DNA of 64,000 nucleotides, from assembly GCA_000237975.1 (NCBI GenBank), contig CP003179.1:1240001-1304000 (forward strand), read 5' to 3'. The notes below the pieces were generated by a model that saw nothing but the letters and a program-made list of their open reading frames with translations, did not search any database and was not told the DNA's origin. Positions 1-8,462 of the stretch are shown here, in pieces. The first letter of the stretch is position 1; each line of letters opens with the position of its first letter. The DNA comes from Sulfobacillus acidophilus DSM 10332 (lineage in GTDB: Bacteria; Bacillota; Sulfobacillia; Sulfobacillales; Sulfobacillaceae). The translations under genes were made by a program, and so were the position numbers.

Positions 1-2
1 AA

Positions 3-2096
3 GGCATTCGGTTTTCCGGGCGAGGATCGGCCGCCGATTCGGTTGTGGCCTATGTGCTGGGCATTACCGATGTGGATGCGTATGCTCGGCAACTCTTGTT
101 TGAACGGTTTATGAGTCCGGAACGGCAAGAAGCGCCGGATATCGACATTGATTTTGATGCACGTTACCGCGACCAAATCGAAGCGTACGTGGTAGAGCGT
201 TACGGACAAGATCATGTGGCCCGGGTGGCCACTTACCAAACGTATCGACCGCGGCTGGCGGTCCGTGAAATAGGCAAGGTATTGGGGTATCCGCCGGCCG
301 AATTGGATGCGTTAGCCAAATCGCTGCCGGAAATGCCGATTACGGCGATTTTAGAGCATTGGGACGATATTCCCGAACTTCGGCAATATGCGGACGCTGA
401 CCGCTTGCGCCAAGTCTTGGCATGGGCACAAAAAATTACCGGGAAACCCCGTCATTTAGGGACGCATCTGGGGGGCGTAGTCATCAGCCAACGTCCACTG
501 GCGGAAATCGGGCCGCGGGAACGATCCGCCAAAGAGGTGGAAATTATGCCGTTTGATAAACGGGATATCGAAACCTTGGGTCTTATGAAACTGGATTTAT
601 TATCCCTACGGATTTTTTCGGCGGTCGATATCGCGCAAAAGCACATTCAAAGCGAACAGCCGGCTTTTGATTATGATCGGATTCCCTTAACCGACGACCA
701 AACCTACCAACGGCTCGCCCGAGGGGAAGGGGTGGGGGTTTTTCAACTGGAGAGTCCGGCCCAGCGGGCGTTGGCCCAACGGTTAAAGCCGGATACTTGG
801 GAAGATATCGTGGCTAGTTTAGCCCTCATCCGTCCCGGTCCCATTAAAGGCAATATGGTGGATCCGTTTGTGGCGAGGCGCCGCGGATACGAGCCGGTCA
901 CCTATCTTTTGCCCGAACTCGAGCCGATTTTGAAGAAAACTTACGGGGTCATCTTATTTCAAGAGCAAGTTATCGCGATTGCCAGTCGCATCGCGGGGTT
1001 TACCCCAGGCGAGGCCGATGCTTTGCGCCGGGTGATGACCCATGCCCGGTCGCCGGAGGAAATGGCGGCTATCGGCGACCGGTTTCGGGCCAAAGCCGAA
1101 GCTCGGGGGATCGATCCGGTTACTGCCCAAGCACTTTTTCAACAGATTGCCGGATATGCCAGCTACGGGTTTAATGAAGCACATGCTGCCGCCTTTGCGG
1201 AAACCGCCTATCGCACGGCCTATTTATTGGAACATTATCCGGTCGCGTATTTTGTCGGCTTGTTGAATGCGGAGCCACTGGGCTACTACCCGATCGATAT
1301 TTTATTGGTAGAAGCGCGTCGACGGGGGGTAACGATTCGTCCTCTCGACATCAATCACAGTCAGGTAGACGTGGTGCCGGAGGAAGGGACTATTCGTTTG
1401 GGGTTTCGGCTGGTGAAGGGATTGGGACGATCCGAAGCGGAGTGCCTCGTCGCCCGGCGACCGCCCGGGGGTTACCGTCACCCGGAAGAGGTGATTGAAC
1501 GGTCCTGTCTTTCGATGGATCAGCTTATCCCACTGATTCATGTGGGGGCTTTTGATGCCATTAACCCGGATCGGGTCGGGTTATTACAGGATATTGCCGG
1601 ACCGAACGCCCTGCAACTCTCGGAAGCGCGTCCGGAGCGCCGACCGGTGCTGGCCCAGCGGTTGGCCGCCGATTATCGCTATTTGGGGTTTGGCCAAGAG
1701 ACCCAATGGATGGCTTTGTGGCGGACCAAGCTGGTGCAGCAGGGATTCTTAACCGTTGCAGAGGTCCTGCAAAAGCCTCCCGGAACCCCCGTGCGTTTGG
1801 TGGCCATGATTTACCGCCCTCATCGGCCGCCGACCCGAAGCGGGAAGATTGTCGTCTTTTTATCCCTTTGGGATGAAACCGGTCTCTTGGAAGCCCATTT
1901 GCCGCCAGAGGGATATCAGCAGTATGGTCATTTGTTGTTCGGCGGAAAGGCGGTGCGTGTCGTCGCCCTTTCGGGGACTCGTCAACCCGGCGGTATGGGG
2001 ATTCGGCATTTAGCCCCGTGGCCTCCAGAGACTACAACGGAAAATCTGCAAAATTTGTCGAGGGAATTTCGCCAAAACAAGCAGGAAAATTCCTGA
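3..2096 (+). CDS. DNA polymerase III alpha subunit, DnaE2/ImuC-like (5' partial)
   Basis: C-family DNA polymerase; the reading frame is already open at base 3, so the PHP domain and part of the palm lie outside the window. The visible 697 residues begin with the GRGSAA loop, followed by the PDIDIDFD catalytic aspartate motif (nt 135-158), the MKLDLLSLR segment near nt 590 that carries the third palm aspartate, the fingers block with FQLESPAQR, GPIKGNMVDPF and ILFQEQVI, a helix-hairpin-helix region and a C-terminal OB fold (about nt 1790-2030). It stops soon after the OB fold, without a long tau-binding tail, and the GNMVDPF and GFTPGEAD wording resembles error-prone DnaE2/ImuC more than replicative DnaE. 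The expected role is translesion synthesis after DNA damage. ImuA and ImuB partners cannot be checked because they would lie upstream. The class (C-family polymerase) is secure; the ImuC assignment is inference. Confidence 0.9.
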   Translation, partial: GIRFSGRGSAADSVVAYVLGITDVDAYARQLLFERFMSPERQEAPDIDIDFDARYRDQIEAYVVERYGQDHVARVATYQTYRPRLAVREIGKVLGYPPAELDALAKSLPEMPITAILEHWDDIPELRQYADADRLRQVLAWAQKITGKPRHLGTHLGGVVISQRPLAEIGPRERSAKEVEIMPFDKRDIETLGLMKLDLLSLRIFSAVDIAQKHIQSEQPAFDYDRIPLTDDQTYQRLARGEGVGVFQLESPAQRALAQRLKPDTWEDIVASLALIRPGPIKGNMVDPFVARRRGYEPVTYLLPELEPILKKTYGVILFQEQVIAIASRIAGFTPGEADALRRVMTHARSPEEMAAIGDRFRAKAEARGIDPVTAQALFQQIAGYASYGFNEAHAAAFAETAYRTAYLLEHYPVAYFVGLLNAEPLGYYPIDILLVEARRRGVTIRPLDINHSQVDVVPEEGTIRLGFRLVKGLGRSEAECLVARRPPGGYRHPEEVIERSCLSMDQLIPLIHVGAFDAINPDRVGLLQDIAGPNALQLSEARPERRPVLAQRLAADYRYLGFGQETQWMALWRTKLVQQGFLTVAEVLQKPPGTPVRLVAMIYRPHRPPTRSGKIVVFLSLWDETGLLEAHLPPEGYQQYGHLLFGGKAVRVVALSGTRQPGGMGIRHLAPWPPETTTENLQNLSREFRQNKQENS

Positions 2097-4132
2097 AGAT
2101 TGTCCAATACCCCTTGACAGAAACCCTGTCATGGATTGGTCGCAAAAGAGTGGGGGCGGTTGAACTGGCCGGTGAGGATGCCAACCCACGTCAACGCTTT
2201 CATCAGATGGTGTTTGGGGTCCGGGTTTTCCTCTGGATCATCACCGCCGTCTTTATCGGCATTCCCGCATGGCGTGAGGCATTGGCCGTCGGCGTGGTCA
2301 TCCTGGCTTTACTTGGGGGGTTCACGTGGCGGTCGCCCCGTTTTTTGATGGCCATTAATCAAGTGATGATTGCGGTGGAGTGGCTCTTATTGGCTTGGGC
2401 CATTGCCCGTACGGGGGGCTTGTCCAGTAGCCTCTACATTCTTTACGGAGCCGAAGCGCTTTATCTTACCGCCTATGGTCGGCGCGAACATGCGTTAGCG
2501 GGCGCGGTGGCGATGGTCCTGGTGTATGGGTGGGCGACTCACGGTTGGCATACGGCGCAATTTTGGTGGCGGAGTCTGGTGATGGCGCTGTATTTCGTGG
2601 CCGCTGGATTTTTAGGCCACCAGTTTCGCCTGATGCGTCACCGCAGTGTGGAAATGACACGACGGATGGAGCAACTGGGCCAGATAAAGCTTCTCCAACA
2701 ATCGCTCTTACACGACGATCAATCGTTAGACGCCATGTCGCGCCAATTGTTGAAAGTCGCCAGCGACATCGTGCGGATGGATGCGGCCATCTTAGTGCAA
2801 GCGGATAGCACGGGGCGTGTGGTCCATGCAGTGGCCCACGGATTGGATTCCCTCTCCGATGACCTTTGGGACGGATTGACTTTGCCTTCGGCACTAACCG
2901 TCGTTGCGGATTTGGTGCATCGGCCGGAACTGCAGGCAAACCTCTATGAAGCCTTGCGCAAAATCGAATTACGGACATTGGTACTGATCCCGTTAAAAAT
3001 TGAGAATGTGATTAAGGGGCATCTGATTTTGGCCACGCGTCCCCGGCGGATGCAATGGGCAGAGGAAGAATTTGCTATTCGATCCGTTGCGGATGTTCTC
3101 CTCACGCAGCTCCGTTTTACCGAGGCCCAACAAGTGGCCAATAAACGGGGGAGACTCTTAGGCATCTTGGAACGGGTAGGGCGGATTGTCAACCGGAATT
3201 TGGACATGTTGCAATTAATGCGGGGACTACGAGAAGCGGTCGCCAAGGAACTGGAACTTGATAGCTTTTTGGTGGCCTTGACGATTCCCGAAGATCCCGA
3301 GCATGTCCTGCTGCAATATTTGTGGGACGACGGGGAAGAATATCCGGCAGAAGTCTTTCCGTTACAAGGAGAAGGATTGGCCGCCCAGGTGATTTTAAGC
3401 GGTCAATCGCTGTTGCTTAACGGCCCACAGGACGGCGGGATTTTAACCGGTTCCCGAAAACGTCCAATCGGGATGATCTTTGCCCCGTTGGAGTATGAAG
3501 GACGGGTTTTGGGGGCGCTCTCGGTCCAGTCGTATCGTATTGAATATGACCACGATTATCTGGAGTTTGTCTCGGCGATTGCCTCCCAAGCGACCATCGC
3601 TATTCGCAATGCTCAAATGTACCAGCAAACCCAGCAGGCGGCACTGACGGATTATTTAACCGGACTAGGCAATTCCCGTCAGTTTAATTTGGCGTTGCAA
3701 GCCCATTTGGAGACCGCCCGGGAAACCGGGCACGGTTTATCGTTGCTCATTATCGATTCGGACAGCTTAAAAACCATTAACGACCGTTATGGACATCAAG
3801 CCGGCGATGCGCACCTAAAGATGGTGGCCGAAACCATTCGCGGCTCAATCCGTGAGGTTGATGTCGCCTGTCGATATGCCGGAGACGAATTTGTCGTGAT
3901 TTTGCCTCGTCTCAGTCTTTCGGAAGCCGTCGCGGTCGGCGAACGGATTCGCAGCGAAATTGCGGACCGGCACTGGGAATTTCATCATCATCCGGTCGTT
4001 GGCGCTACAATTAGTGTGGGTGCCGCCAGTTTATTGCCTTCCATGACAGCCGAAGACCTCTTTCAAACCGCCGATCGTGCGCTTTATCAAGCCAAACAGC
4101 TCGGAAAAAACCGAGTGGTAGCGGTCTCATAA
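2018..4132 (+). CDS. Membrane diguanylate cyclase with two GAF domains
   Basis: Predicted to make cyclic di-GMP from two GTP. Order: several hydrophobic helices (about residues 65-190, an MASE-like membrane sensor), two GAF-like domains (about 230-370 and 390-535) and a C-terminal GGDEF domain (about 545-700). The signature reads AGDEF instead of GGDEF, a substitution tolerated in active enzymes, and an intact RxxD inhibitory site (REVD) lies exactly five residues before it, so product inhibition is expected. The frame opens at nt 2018, overlapping the polymerase gene by 79 bp, but GTG at 2150 and ATG at 2207 (just before the first membrane helix) are more plausible starts; none has a strong Shine-Dalgarno. 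No EAL or HD-GYP domain is present. The signal sensed is unknown. Confidence 0.85.
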   Translation: MASRDYNGKSAKFVEGISPKQAGKFLKIVQYPLTETLSWIGRKRVGAVELAGEDANPRQRFHQMVFGVRVFLWIITAVFIGIPAWREALAVGVVILALLGGFTWRSPRFLMAINQVMIAVEWLLLAWAIARTGGLSSSLYILYGAEALYLTAYGRREHALAGAVAMVLVYGWATHGWHTAQFWWRSLVMALYFVAAGFLGHQFRLMRHRSVEMTRRMEQLGQIKLLQQSLLHDDQSLDAMSRQLLKVASDIVRMDAAILVQADSTGRVVHAVAHGLDSLSDDLWDGLTLPSALTVVADLVHRPELQANLYEALRKIELRTLVLIPLKIENVIKGHLILATRPRRMQWAEEEFAIRSVADVLLTQLRFTEAQQVANKRGRLLGILERVGRIVNRNLDMLQLMRGLREAVAKELELDSFLVALTIPEDPEHVLLQYLWDDGEEYPAEVFPLQGEGLAAQVILSGQSLLLNGPQDGGILTGSRKRPIGMIFAPLEYEGRVLGALSVQSYRIEYDHDYLEFVSAIASQATIAIRNAQMYQQTQQAALTDYLTGLGNSRQFNLALQAHLETARETGHGLSLLIIDSDSLKTINDRYGHQAGDAHLKMVAETIRGSIREVDVACRYAGDEFVVILPRLSLSEAVAVGERIRSEIADRHWEFHHHPVVGATISVGAASLLPSMTAEDLFQTADRALYQAKQLGKNRVVAVS

Positions 4133-4138
4133 AAATGA

Positions 4139-4167
4139 TTGACCTTCGGCTAAAGCCTGGGTATACT
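4139..4167 (+). promoter_or_regulatory. Upstream promoter (P1) of the tRNA array
   Basis: TTGACC at 4139-4144 and TATACT at 4162-4167 are separated by exactly 17 bp, close to the sigma-A consensus. It starts just past the stop of the diguanylate cyclase gene and points at the tRNA genes. Confidence 0.6.
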
Positions 4168-4193
4168 AGCGCGTGGAGCTCGTGAAAACTATC

Positions 4194-4222
4194 TTGACCG
4201 CGACGCGAACGCTTTGTATAAT
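4194..4222 (+). promoter_or_regulatory. Downstream promoter (P2) of the tRNA array
   Basis: TTGACC at 4194-4199, 17 bp spacer, perfect TATAAT at 4217-4222. The expected start point is about 25 bases before the first tRNA. It is the best sigma-A-type promoter in the window and fits a highly expressed stable-RNA operon. Confidence 0.8.
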
Positions 4223-4254
4223 AAGCAAGCTCGGTTCGGAAAGCCGGGCAACAC

Positions 4255-4330
<76 letters not shown>

Positions 4331-4333
4331 AAC

Positions 4334-4409
4334 GACCCCATGGTCTAGAGGCCTAGGACATCACCCTTTCAAGGTGGTAACCCGGGTTCGAATCCCGGTG
4401 GGGTCGCCA
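4334..4409 (+). tRNA. tRNA-Glu (anticodon TTC)
   Basis: Acceptor stem GACCCCA/TGGGGTC fully paired; anticodon stem TCACC/GGTGG with loop CTTTCAA gives anticodon TTC; GTTCGAA T-loop; encoded CCA. Confidence 0.95.
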
Positions 4410-4410
4410 T

Positions 4411-4487
4411 GGGCCATTAGCTCAGTTGGTTAGAGCATCCGCCTTTTAAGCGGAGTGTCGAAGGTTCGAGTCCTTCATGGCCCACCA
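4411..4487 (+). tRNA. tRNA-Lys (anticodon TTT)
   Basis: Acceptor stem GGGCCAT/ATGGCCC; anticodon stem TCCGC/GCGGA with loop CTTTTAA gives anticodon TTT; encoded CCA. One base separates it from tRNA-Glu. Confidence 0.95.
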
Positions 4488-4494
4488 GTGATAC

Positions 4495-4571
4495 AGGCCA
4501 GTAGCTCCAATTGGTAGAGCAGCGGACTCCAAATCCGCCTGTTGGGGGTTCGAGTCCCTCCTGGCCTGCCA
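4495..4571 (+). tRNA. tRNA-Trp (anticodon CCA)
   Basis: Acceptor stem AGGCCAG/CTGGCCT; anticodon stem GCGGA/TCCGC with loop CTCCAAA gives anticodon CCA; encoded 3' CCA. Confidence 0.95.
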
Positions 4572-4636
4572 GTTTTCTCTTGCTCAAGATGGGCAAGGAC
4601 ATTTTTGGAATACGGGCCGCTTACCGCGGTCCCGGT

Positions 4637-4710
4637 GCGGGTGTAGCTCAATGGTAGAGCCTCAGCCTTCCAAGCTGATTACGTGGGTTCGATTCCCATC
4701 ACCCGCTCCA
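4637..4710 (+). tRNA. tRNA-Gly (anticodon TCC)
   Basis: Acceptor stem GCGGGTG/CACCCGC; anticodon stem TCAGC/GCTGA with loop CTTCCAA gives anticodon TCC; encoded CCA. A 65-base spacer without an evident gene precedes it. Confidence 0.95.
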
Positions 4711-4712
4711 AT

Positions 4713-4788
4713 GGGGCTTTAGCTCAGCTGGGAGAGCGCCTGCTTTGCACGCAGGAGGTCAGCGGTTCGATTCCGCTAAGCTCCACCA
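4713..4788 (+). tRNA. tRNA-Ala (anticodon TGC)
   Basis: Acceptor stem GGGGCTT/AAGCTCC; anticodon stem CCTGC/GCAGG with loop TTTGCAC gives anticodon TGC; encoded CCA. Second alanine acceptor of the array, reading different alanine codons from the GGC gene. Confidence 0.95.
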
Positions 4789-4796
4789 GTCGACAT

Positions 4797-4872
4797 TGGG
4801 GAGTCGCCAAGTTGGTAAGGCACGGGACTTTGGATCCCGCATGCGCAGGTTCGAGTCCTGCCTCCCCAGCCA
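4797..4872 (+). tRNA. tRNA-Gln (anticodon TTG)
   Basis: Acceptor stem TGGGGAG/CTCCCCA; anticodon stem CGGGA/TCCCG with loop CTTTGGA gives anticodon TTG; encoded CCA. Last gene of the array, directly followed by the terminator. Confidence 0.95.
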
Positions 4873-4883
4873 ATTATTTGAAC

Positions 4884-4907
4884 CCCCGCAGCTTAGCGGG
4901 GTTTTTT
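4884..4907 (+). terminator. Intrinsic terminator of the tRNA array
   Basis: Perfect 6-bp stem CCCCGC/GCGGGG with a 6-base loop followed by six T residues, 12 bases after tRNA-Gln. The next 140 bases, to the end of the EamA gene, contain nothing I recognise. Confidence 0.9.
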
Positions 4908-5048
4908 ATTGAACCCATCCGAGGAATCTTCGATGTGTGAAAATCCCGAACGGTTTTATCATACGGCGACTGTTGGGGCATCCCACGCGCGTTTCTGACT
5001 GAGGGGCCTGTCGCCCACCTATGAGGGGGACATGTAACGATTACGGGG

Positions 5049-5936
5049 TTAATAGTTTGTTGAAGGGGTTTCGGCCGGAGCCGCTGGTATCGAGATTTGC
5101 GCAAGGATTAGGCCGCCGATGACCAATAGGGTCGCCCCTAAATCGGCCCAGGTGAAAGATTCATGGAGCAGCAACCATCCTAAAATGTATCCGATGACGG
5201 GCGTTAACAAAAGCCAAAAGCTGGCTTGTCTGGCCCCGCCGTGTCTCAGCAGATGAAACCAGAAAAGCATGGCACCGATGGACACCCCACCAATGAGCCA
5301 TACGAGAGCGCCCCACCATTCGGCATTCCAGTGAATAGGCACGGTTCTTTCGGTGCCGAGCGCTATAGGCCACAGTAATGTGGCACCGATTAAGAGTTGC
5401 CACATGTTGACGGCCATATTGGGCAAGTCGATGCGACGGACGTGAAAATAGATGCTGCCTATGGCCATCGCGGTTTGTCCCAGCACAATCAACGCCAACG
5501 ACCATATCGGGGTATGCCATTGCCAGATGGACTGTCCGGCCCCTAACGCTAGGCCTATTGTGGCCAGAATGAGCCCTGCCCATTGGTTCCGGGTAATGGT
5601 ACGATGAAGGACAAAGCGCTCCACCAGCAATACCATTAACGGATTCGTGGCCACAAACAAATTAAACAGTCCGGCCGGCATGACGGTCAATGCGACGAAG
5701 GAGGCCCCCAGATATACGGTCGTGTTTAACGCCCCTAAAATGAATAACGGTCGCCACCACCGCCGCGGAGGTATCAGCGGATGACGGGTAATCCGGCGTA
5801 TGATCAGCAGAATCACTCCGGCGAAGGTAAAACGAAAACCGGCTAACATTAAGGGCGGGCCTGCCATGAGGCCAAATTTCGTCGCGATTGCCGCGGATGC
5901 CCACAAAATGGTATAGATGATCGCTTCGGCCGTCAT
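5049..5936 (-). CDS. EamA-family (DMT) transporter
   Basis: A 295-residue, very hydrophobic protein with about ten predicted membrane helices in two homologous halves, the layout of the drug/metabolite transporter superfamily. Typical signs are the N-terminal ATKFGLMAGPP helix, a proline/glycine-rich repeat break near the middle and the C-terminal half ending GGLILAQIS. The start ATG is preceded by TAGGAGAA at the right spacing. Family members export amino acids or other metabolites; the substrate here cannot be told from sequence. It stands alone, between the tRNA terminator and a broken reductase gene. Confidence 0.85.
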   Translation of the reverse strand: MTAEAIIYTILWASAAIATKFGLMAGPPLMLAGFRFTFAGVILLIIRRITRHPLIPPRRWWRPLFILGALNTTVYLGASFVALTVMPAGLFNLFVATNPLMVLLVERFVLHRTITRNQWAGLILATIGLALGAGQSIWQWHTPIWSLALIVLGQTAMAIGSIYFHVRRIDLPNMAVNMWQLLIGATLLWPIALGTERTVPIHWNAEWWGALVWLIGGVSIGAMLFWFHLLRHGGARQASFWLLLTPVIGYILGWLLLHESFTWADLGATLLVIGGLILAQISIPAAPAETPSTNY

Positions 5937-6079
5937 TCGGTTCTCCTAGGCGTGACTGCTCCTTTACCCTATTTTTACGGTATCGAAAGAGGCGGTAGAT
6001 TCATGGGCAATTTTTAAAGACTACATTAGGAAATCAGTTGACTAAGATGTCCTGTCCCCATCTGTTTGACTAAACGCCT

Positions 6080-6800
6080 TTAGGCCGGAGGCTTGGGACG
6101 CTCACTGTCTAGGTGTTCCATTTGGGCCGCCGCATAGCGCGTGCCGGCAACCGCCCCTATCGGAATGGCGACTTCAATCCGCGTGACCTCATCTTCGGTC
6201 AATGTGATCTGGAGAGCCTCTAGCGTTTCGCTTAATTGATCCGGGCGCCGTGCGCCGATAAGGGGAATAATATCGGTGCCTCGGGAAAGTACCCAAGCGA
6301 TGCTTAATTGTGCTACCGAGACGCCTTTTTCATTGGCCACTTGGCGGAGAGCGTCGACAAATTCGAGATGCCGGTGAAGATTTTCTCCTTGAAAGCGGGG
6401 CATCATTTTTACCCGGACGCGAAGGATCTTCTGTCCATTGTCCGCTTAAAAGGCCCCGTGAAAGCACTCCGTAGGCTGTAATGGCGATACCCAGTTCGCG
6501 AGCCGTCGGCAAGATCTCGGCCTCTATCCCGCGCGACATGAGAGAGTACTCGATTTGAAGGTCCGTAATGGGATGAACCGATTGTGCCCGGCGCAAGGTG
6601 TGGGCTCCCACTTCCGAGAGTCCGAGATGGCGAACGTAGCCGGCCTTCACCATATCGGCGATAGCTCCCACGGTGTCTTCAATCGGCACCAAAGGATCGA
6701 GTCGTGCTGGTCGGTAGATATGAATGTACTCCACCTCGAGTCGTCCAAGAGGGTACCGGTTCAATAGGGGATACTCCTTTGTGTTCGACTTGATCATCAT
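6080..6800 (-). pseudogene. Aldo/keto reductase remnant (5' truncated and frameshifted)
   Basis: Two overlapping minus-strand frames together encode the C-terminal two thirds of an aldo/keto reductase TIM barrel. The first carries PARLDP, VPIEDTVGAIADMVKAGYVRH, GLSEVG and the SRGLLSG block; the second resumes with MMPRFQGENLHRH and runs to the C-terminus. A single extra base in the A run (T run at 6406-6410 on the plus strand) explains the shift: with four A residues the frame reads ...GKMMPRFQGEN. The first ~100 residues, which would hold the catalytic Asp/Tyr/Lys, have no counterpart upstream. It is therefore a decaying gene even if the homopolymer change were a sequencing error. It lies between two transporter genes; no product is expected. 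Confidence 0.85.
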
Positions 6801-6876
6801 TATAGCCCGTTACACGGGGCCTCGGGATTTCCCGATACGGTGATGGGAAGCATGGCAGGAAAGGATTTCCCTAGAG

Positions 6877-8346
6877 TTAAGAAACGCGAGTATGCGATAA
6901 CCGGGAGACCGTCGGCGTAGGGTCTTGTCGCCGGGCGGGAATCCATGAGAAGAGAGCCGCGGCCAACGCGATAATGGCCAAGATCAGGAAAATACTTCGG
7001 AGAGCCAGCAGGAGGTTTTCGAGCCCACTGGTCGATATCCGGGCGGTTTCGCCGGCCAAAACGGCCATCATGACCGAGGACGGCAAACGGGATGCGATTA
7101 AGGCCATGACCAGGGCAATGGCGAAAACACCGCCGGTATTAAATAGCATGGTGCGAATACCGGCCGCCACCCCCCGAGATTGGGGCGATACGGCGCCCAT
7201 GATGGTGCTGGTGTTCGGTGAATTAAATAGACCGTTTCCGAAGCCGACGAGGATCATCCAAACCGCTATAAGACCATAACCGGTACTGCGATGGAGGGTG
7301 ATCCCGAATCCGACAAAGCCGATGGCCACACATAAGGCGCCAAGGCTCGCCGGTACCCTTGGACCGATATGGTCCGCCAGCCAGCCCGAAATCGGTCCGA
7401 TTACGCCCATGGCGGCGGCCAATGGAATCACTAAAAGACCGGCCTCTAAGGGCGAATCTCCGCGGGCGCCCTGAAAATAAAACACGAAGAGCAAAATGAC
7501 GGCCCCCCGGACCATGGCGATGAAAAAGTTGGCCAAGTTACTCAGCAAAAAGACTCGATTTTCAAAAAGGGATAACGATAACAGGGGATAAGCGGCGGTT
7601 TTTTCCAGCCGGATAAATAACATGGCGCCCAGGGCTCCCATGAGGAGTGCACCAACAGCCAACGGTTGGGTCCATCCCATAATGCCGCCGGCCGTAACCC
7701 CCATCAAGAGCGCGACCAAACTAACAATGTACGTGATATTACCGCGATAATCGAGCGCAGGTTCCCGAGCGGGAGGTACAACGTCCTGGAGTTGTTTCCA
7801 GGCCCACAGGGTTCCCACAATGCCAATCGGCACGTTAAACCAAAAAATCCAGTGCCAGGAAAACCAGGTGACCAGCAAACCGCCGAGAATGGGGCCCAAG
7901 ACTTGCCCTAAGGCGATGACGATGCTGTTAATCCCAAGGGCCAAACCGAGTTCGTGTCGGGGAAAAGCATCGGTGACGATGGCGGTGGAATTGCCCATGA
8001 CCATGGCTCCGCCGATGGCTTGGATGCCGCGAATGACCAGCAGCAAAAGGCCGTTCGGGGCCAGACCAGCCAACAAAGCGGCCACCGTAAAAATGGCAAA
8101 ACCGGCCACATAGAGCTTTTTTCGGCCCCAGACGTCCGATAGTCGTCCAACGGTCAGAACCAGTGCCGTTTGAACCACCATGTAAACCAGCAGAACCCAA
8201 ATTGCGAGAAACGTGCTCATATGGAGTACGCGGGTCAGGGTCGGTAACGCGATTAAAAGGGTGGTGCTGTTCAATACGGCCATCAACATCCCCACGCTGG
8301 TAGCGGAAAGCGCCCACCACTTATACCCGTTCGGTCTCTTCGGCAT
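6877..8346 (-). CDS. DHA2-type MFS multidrug exporter (14 TM)
   Basis: A 489-residue MFS protein of the EmrB/QacA type, expected to be a proton-driven exporter. It has about fourteen hydrophobic helices, the motif A variant GRLSDVWGRKKLY between TM2 and TM3 and the motif C-like GQVLGPILGGLL in TM5. I place the start at the ATG at 8346 (MPKRPNG) because it has a GAGGTGG ribosome site; an upstream in-frame GTG at 8379 would add 11 residues but has no such site. It is divergent from a LysR regulator, and the short gap between them carries a perfect inverted repeat, so control by that regulator is likely. The substrate is unknown. Confidence 0.88.
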   Translation of the reverse strand: MPKRPNGYKWWALSATSVGMLMAVLNSTTLLIALPTLTRVLHMSTFLAIWVLLVYMVVQTALVLTVGRLSDVWGRKKLYVAGFAIFTVAALLAGLAPNGLLLLVIRGIQAIGGAMVMGNSTAIVTDAFPRHELGLALGINSIVIALGQVLGPILGGLLVTWFSWHWIFWFNVPIGIVGTLWAWKQLQDVVPPAREPALDYRGNITYIVSLVALLMGVTAGGIMGWTQPLAVGALLMGALGAMLFIRLEKTAAYPLLSLSLFENRVFLLSNLANFFIAMVRGAVILLFVFYFQGARGDSPLEAGLLVIPLAAAMGVIGPISGWLADHIGPRVPASLGALCVAIGFVGFGITLHRSTGYGLIAVWMILVGFGNGLFNSPNTSTIMGAVSPQSRGVAAGIRTMLFNTGGVFAIALVMALIASRLPSSVMMAVLAGETARISTSGLENLLLALRSIFLILAIIALAAALFSWIPARRQDPTPTVSRLSHTRVS

Positions 8347-8422
8347 CCGGCATTCCACCTCGTTGGTTAATCTTTTCACGAGTTATCATGCGCCCTTAAG
8401 TCGGCCTCCCCAATTCCTCTTG

Positions 8423-8431
8423 TGGTATAAT
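8423..8431 (+). promoter_or_regulatory. Extended -10 promoter element of the lysR gene
   Basis: TGGTATAAT is an extended -10 (TGn plus a perfect TATAAT) 32 bp before the lysR-type start codon. No good -35 hexamer is seen, as is usual for extended -10 promoters. Confidence 0.5.
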
Positions 8432-8434
8432 CGG

Positions 8435-8453
8435 CTATAAAATTTCTTTATAG
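8435..8453. promoter_or_regulatory. Candidate LysR operator (perfect inverted repeat)
   Basis: CTATAAA and TTTATAG form a perfect 7-bp inverted repeat around ATTTC, giving the T-N11-A layout recognised by LysR-type regulators. It sits between the divergent MFS exporter and LysR genes and directly downstream of the lysR -10 element, a position suited to autoregulation. The binding itself is inferred. Confidence 0.55.
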
Positions 8454-8462
8454 GGTGATTGG

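Noticed and set aside
2466-2978. 170-codon minus-strand frame inside the diguanylate cyclase gene
   Set aside because: It overlaps well-defined membrane and GAF coding sequence and has shadow-type Arg/Pro/His-rich composition with no motif.
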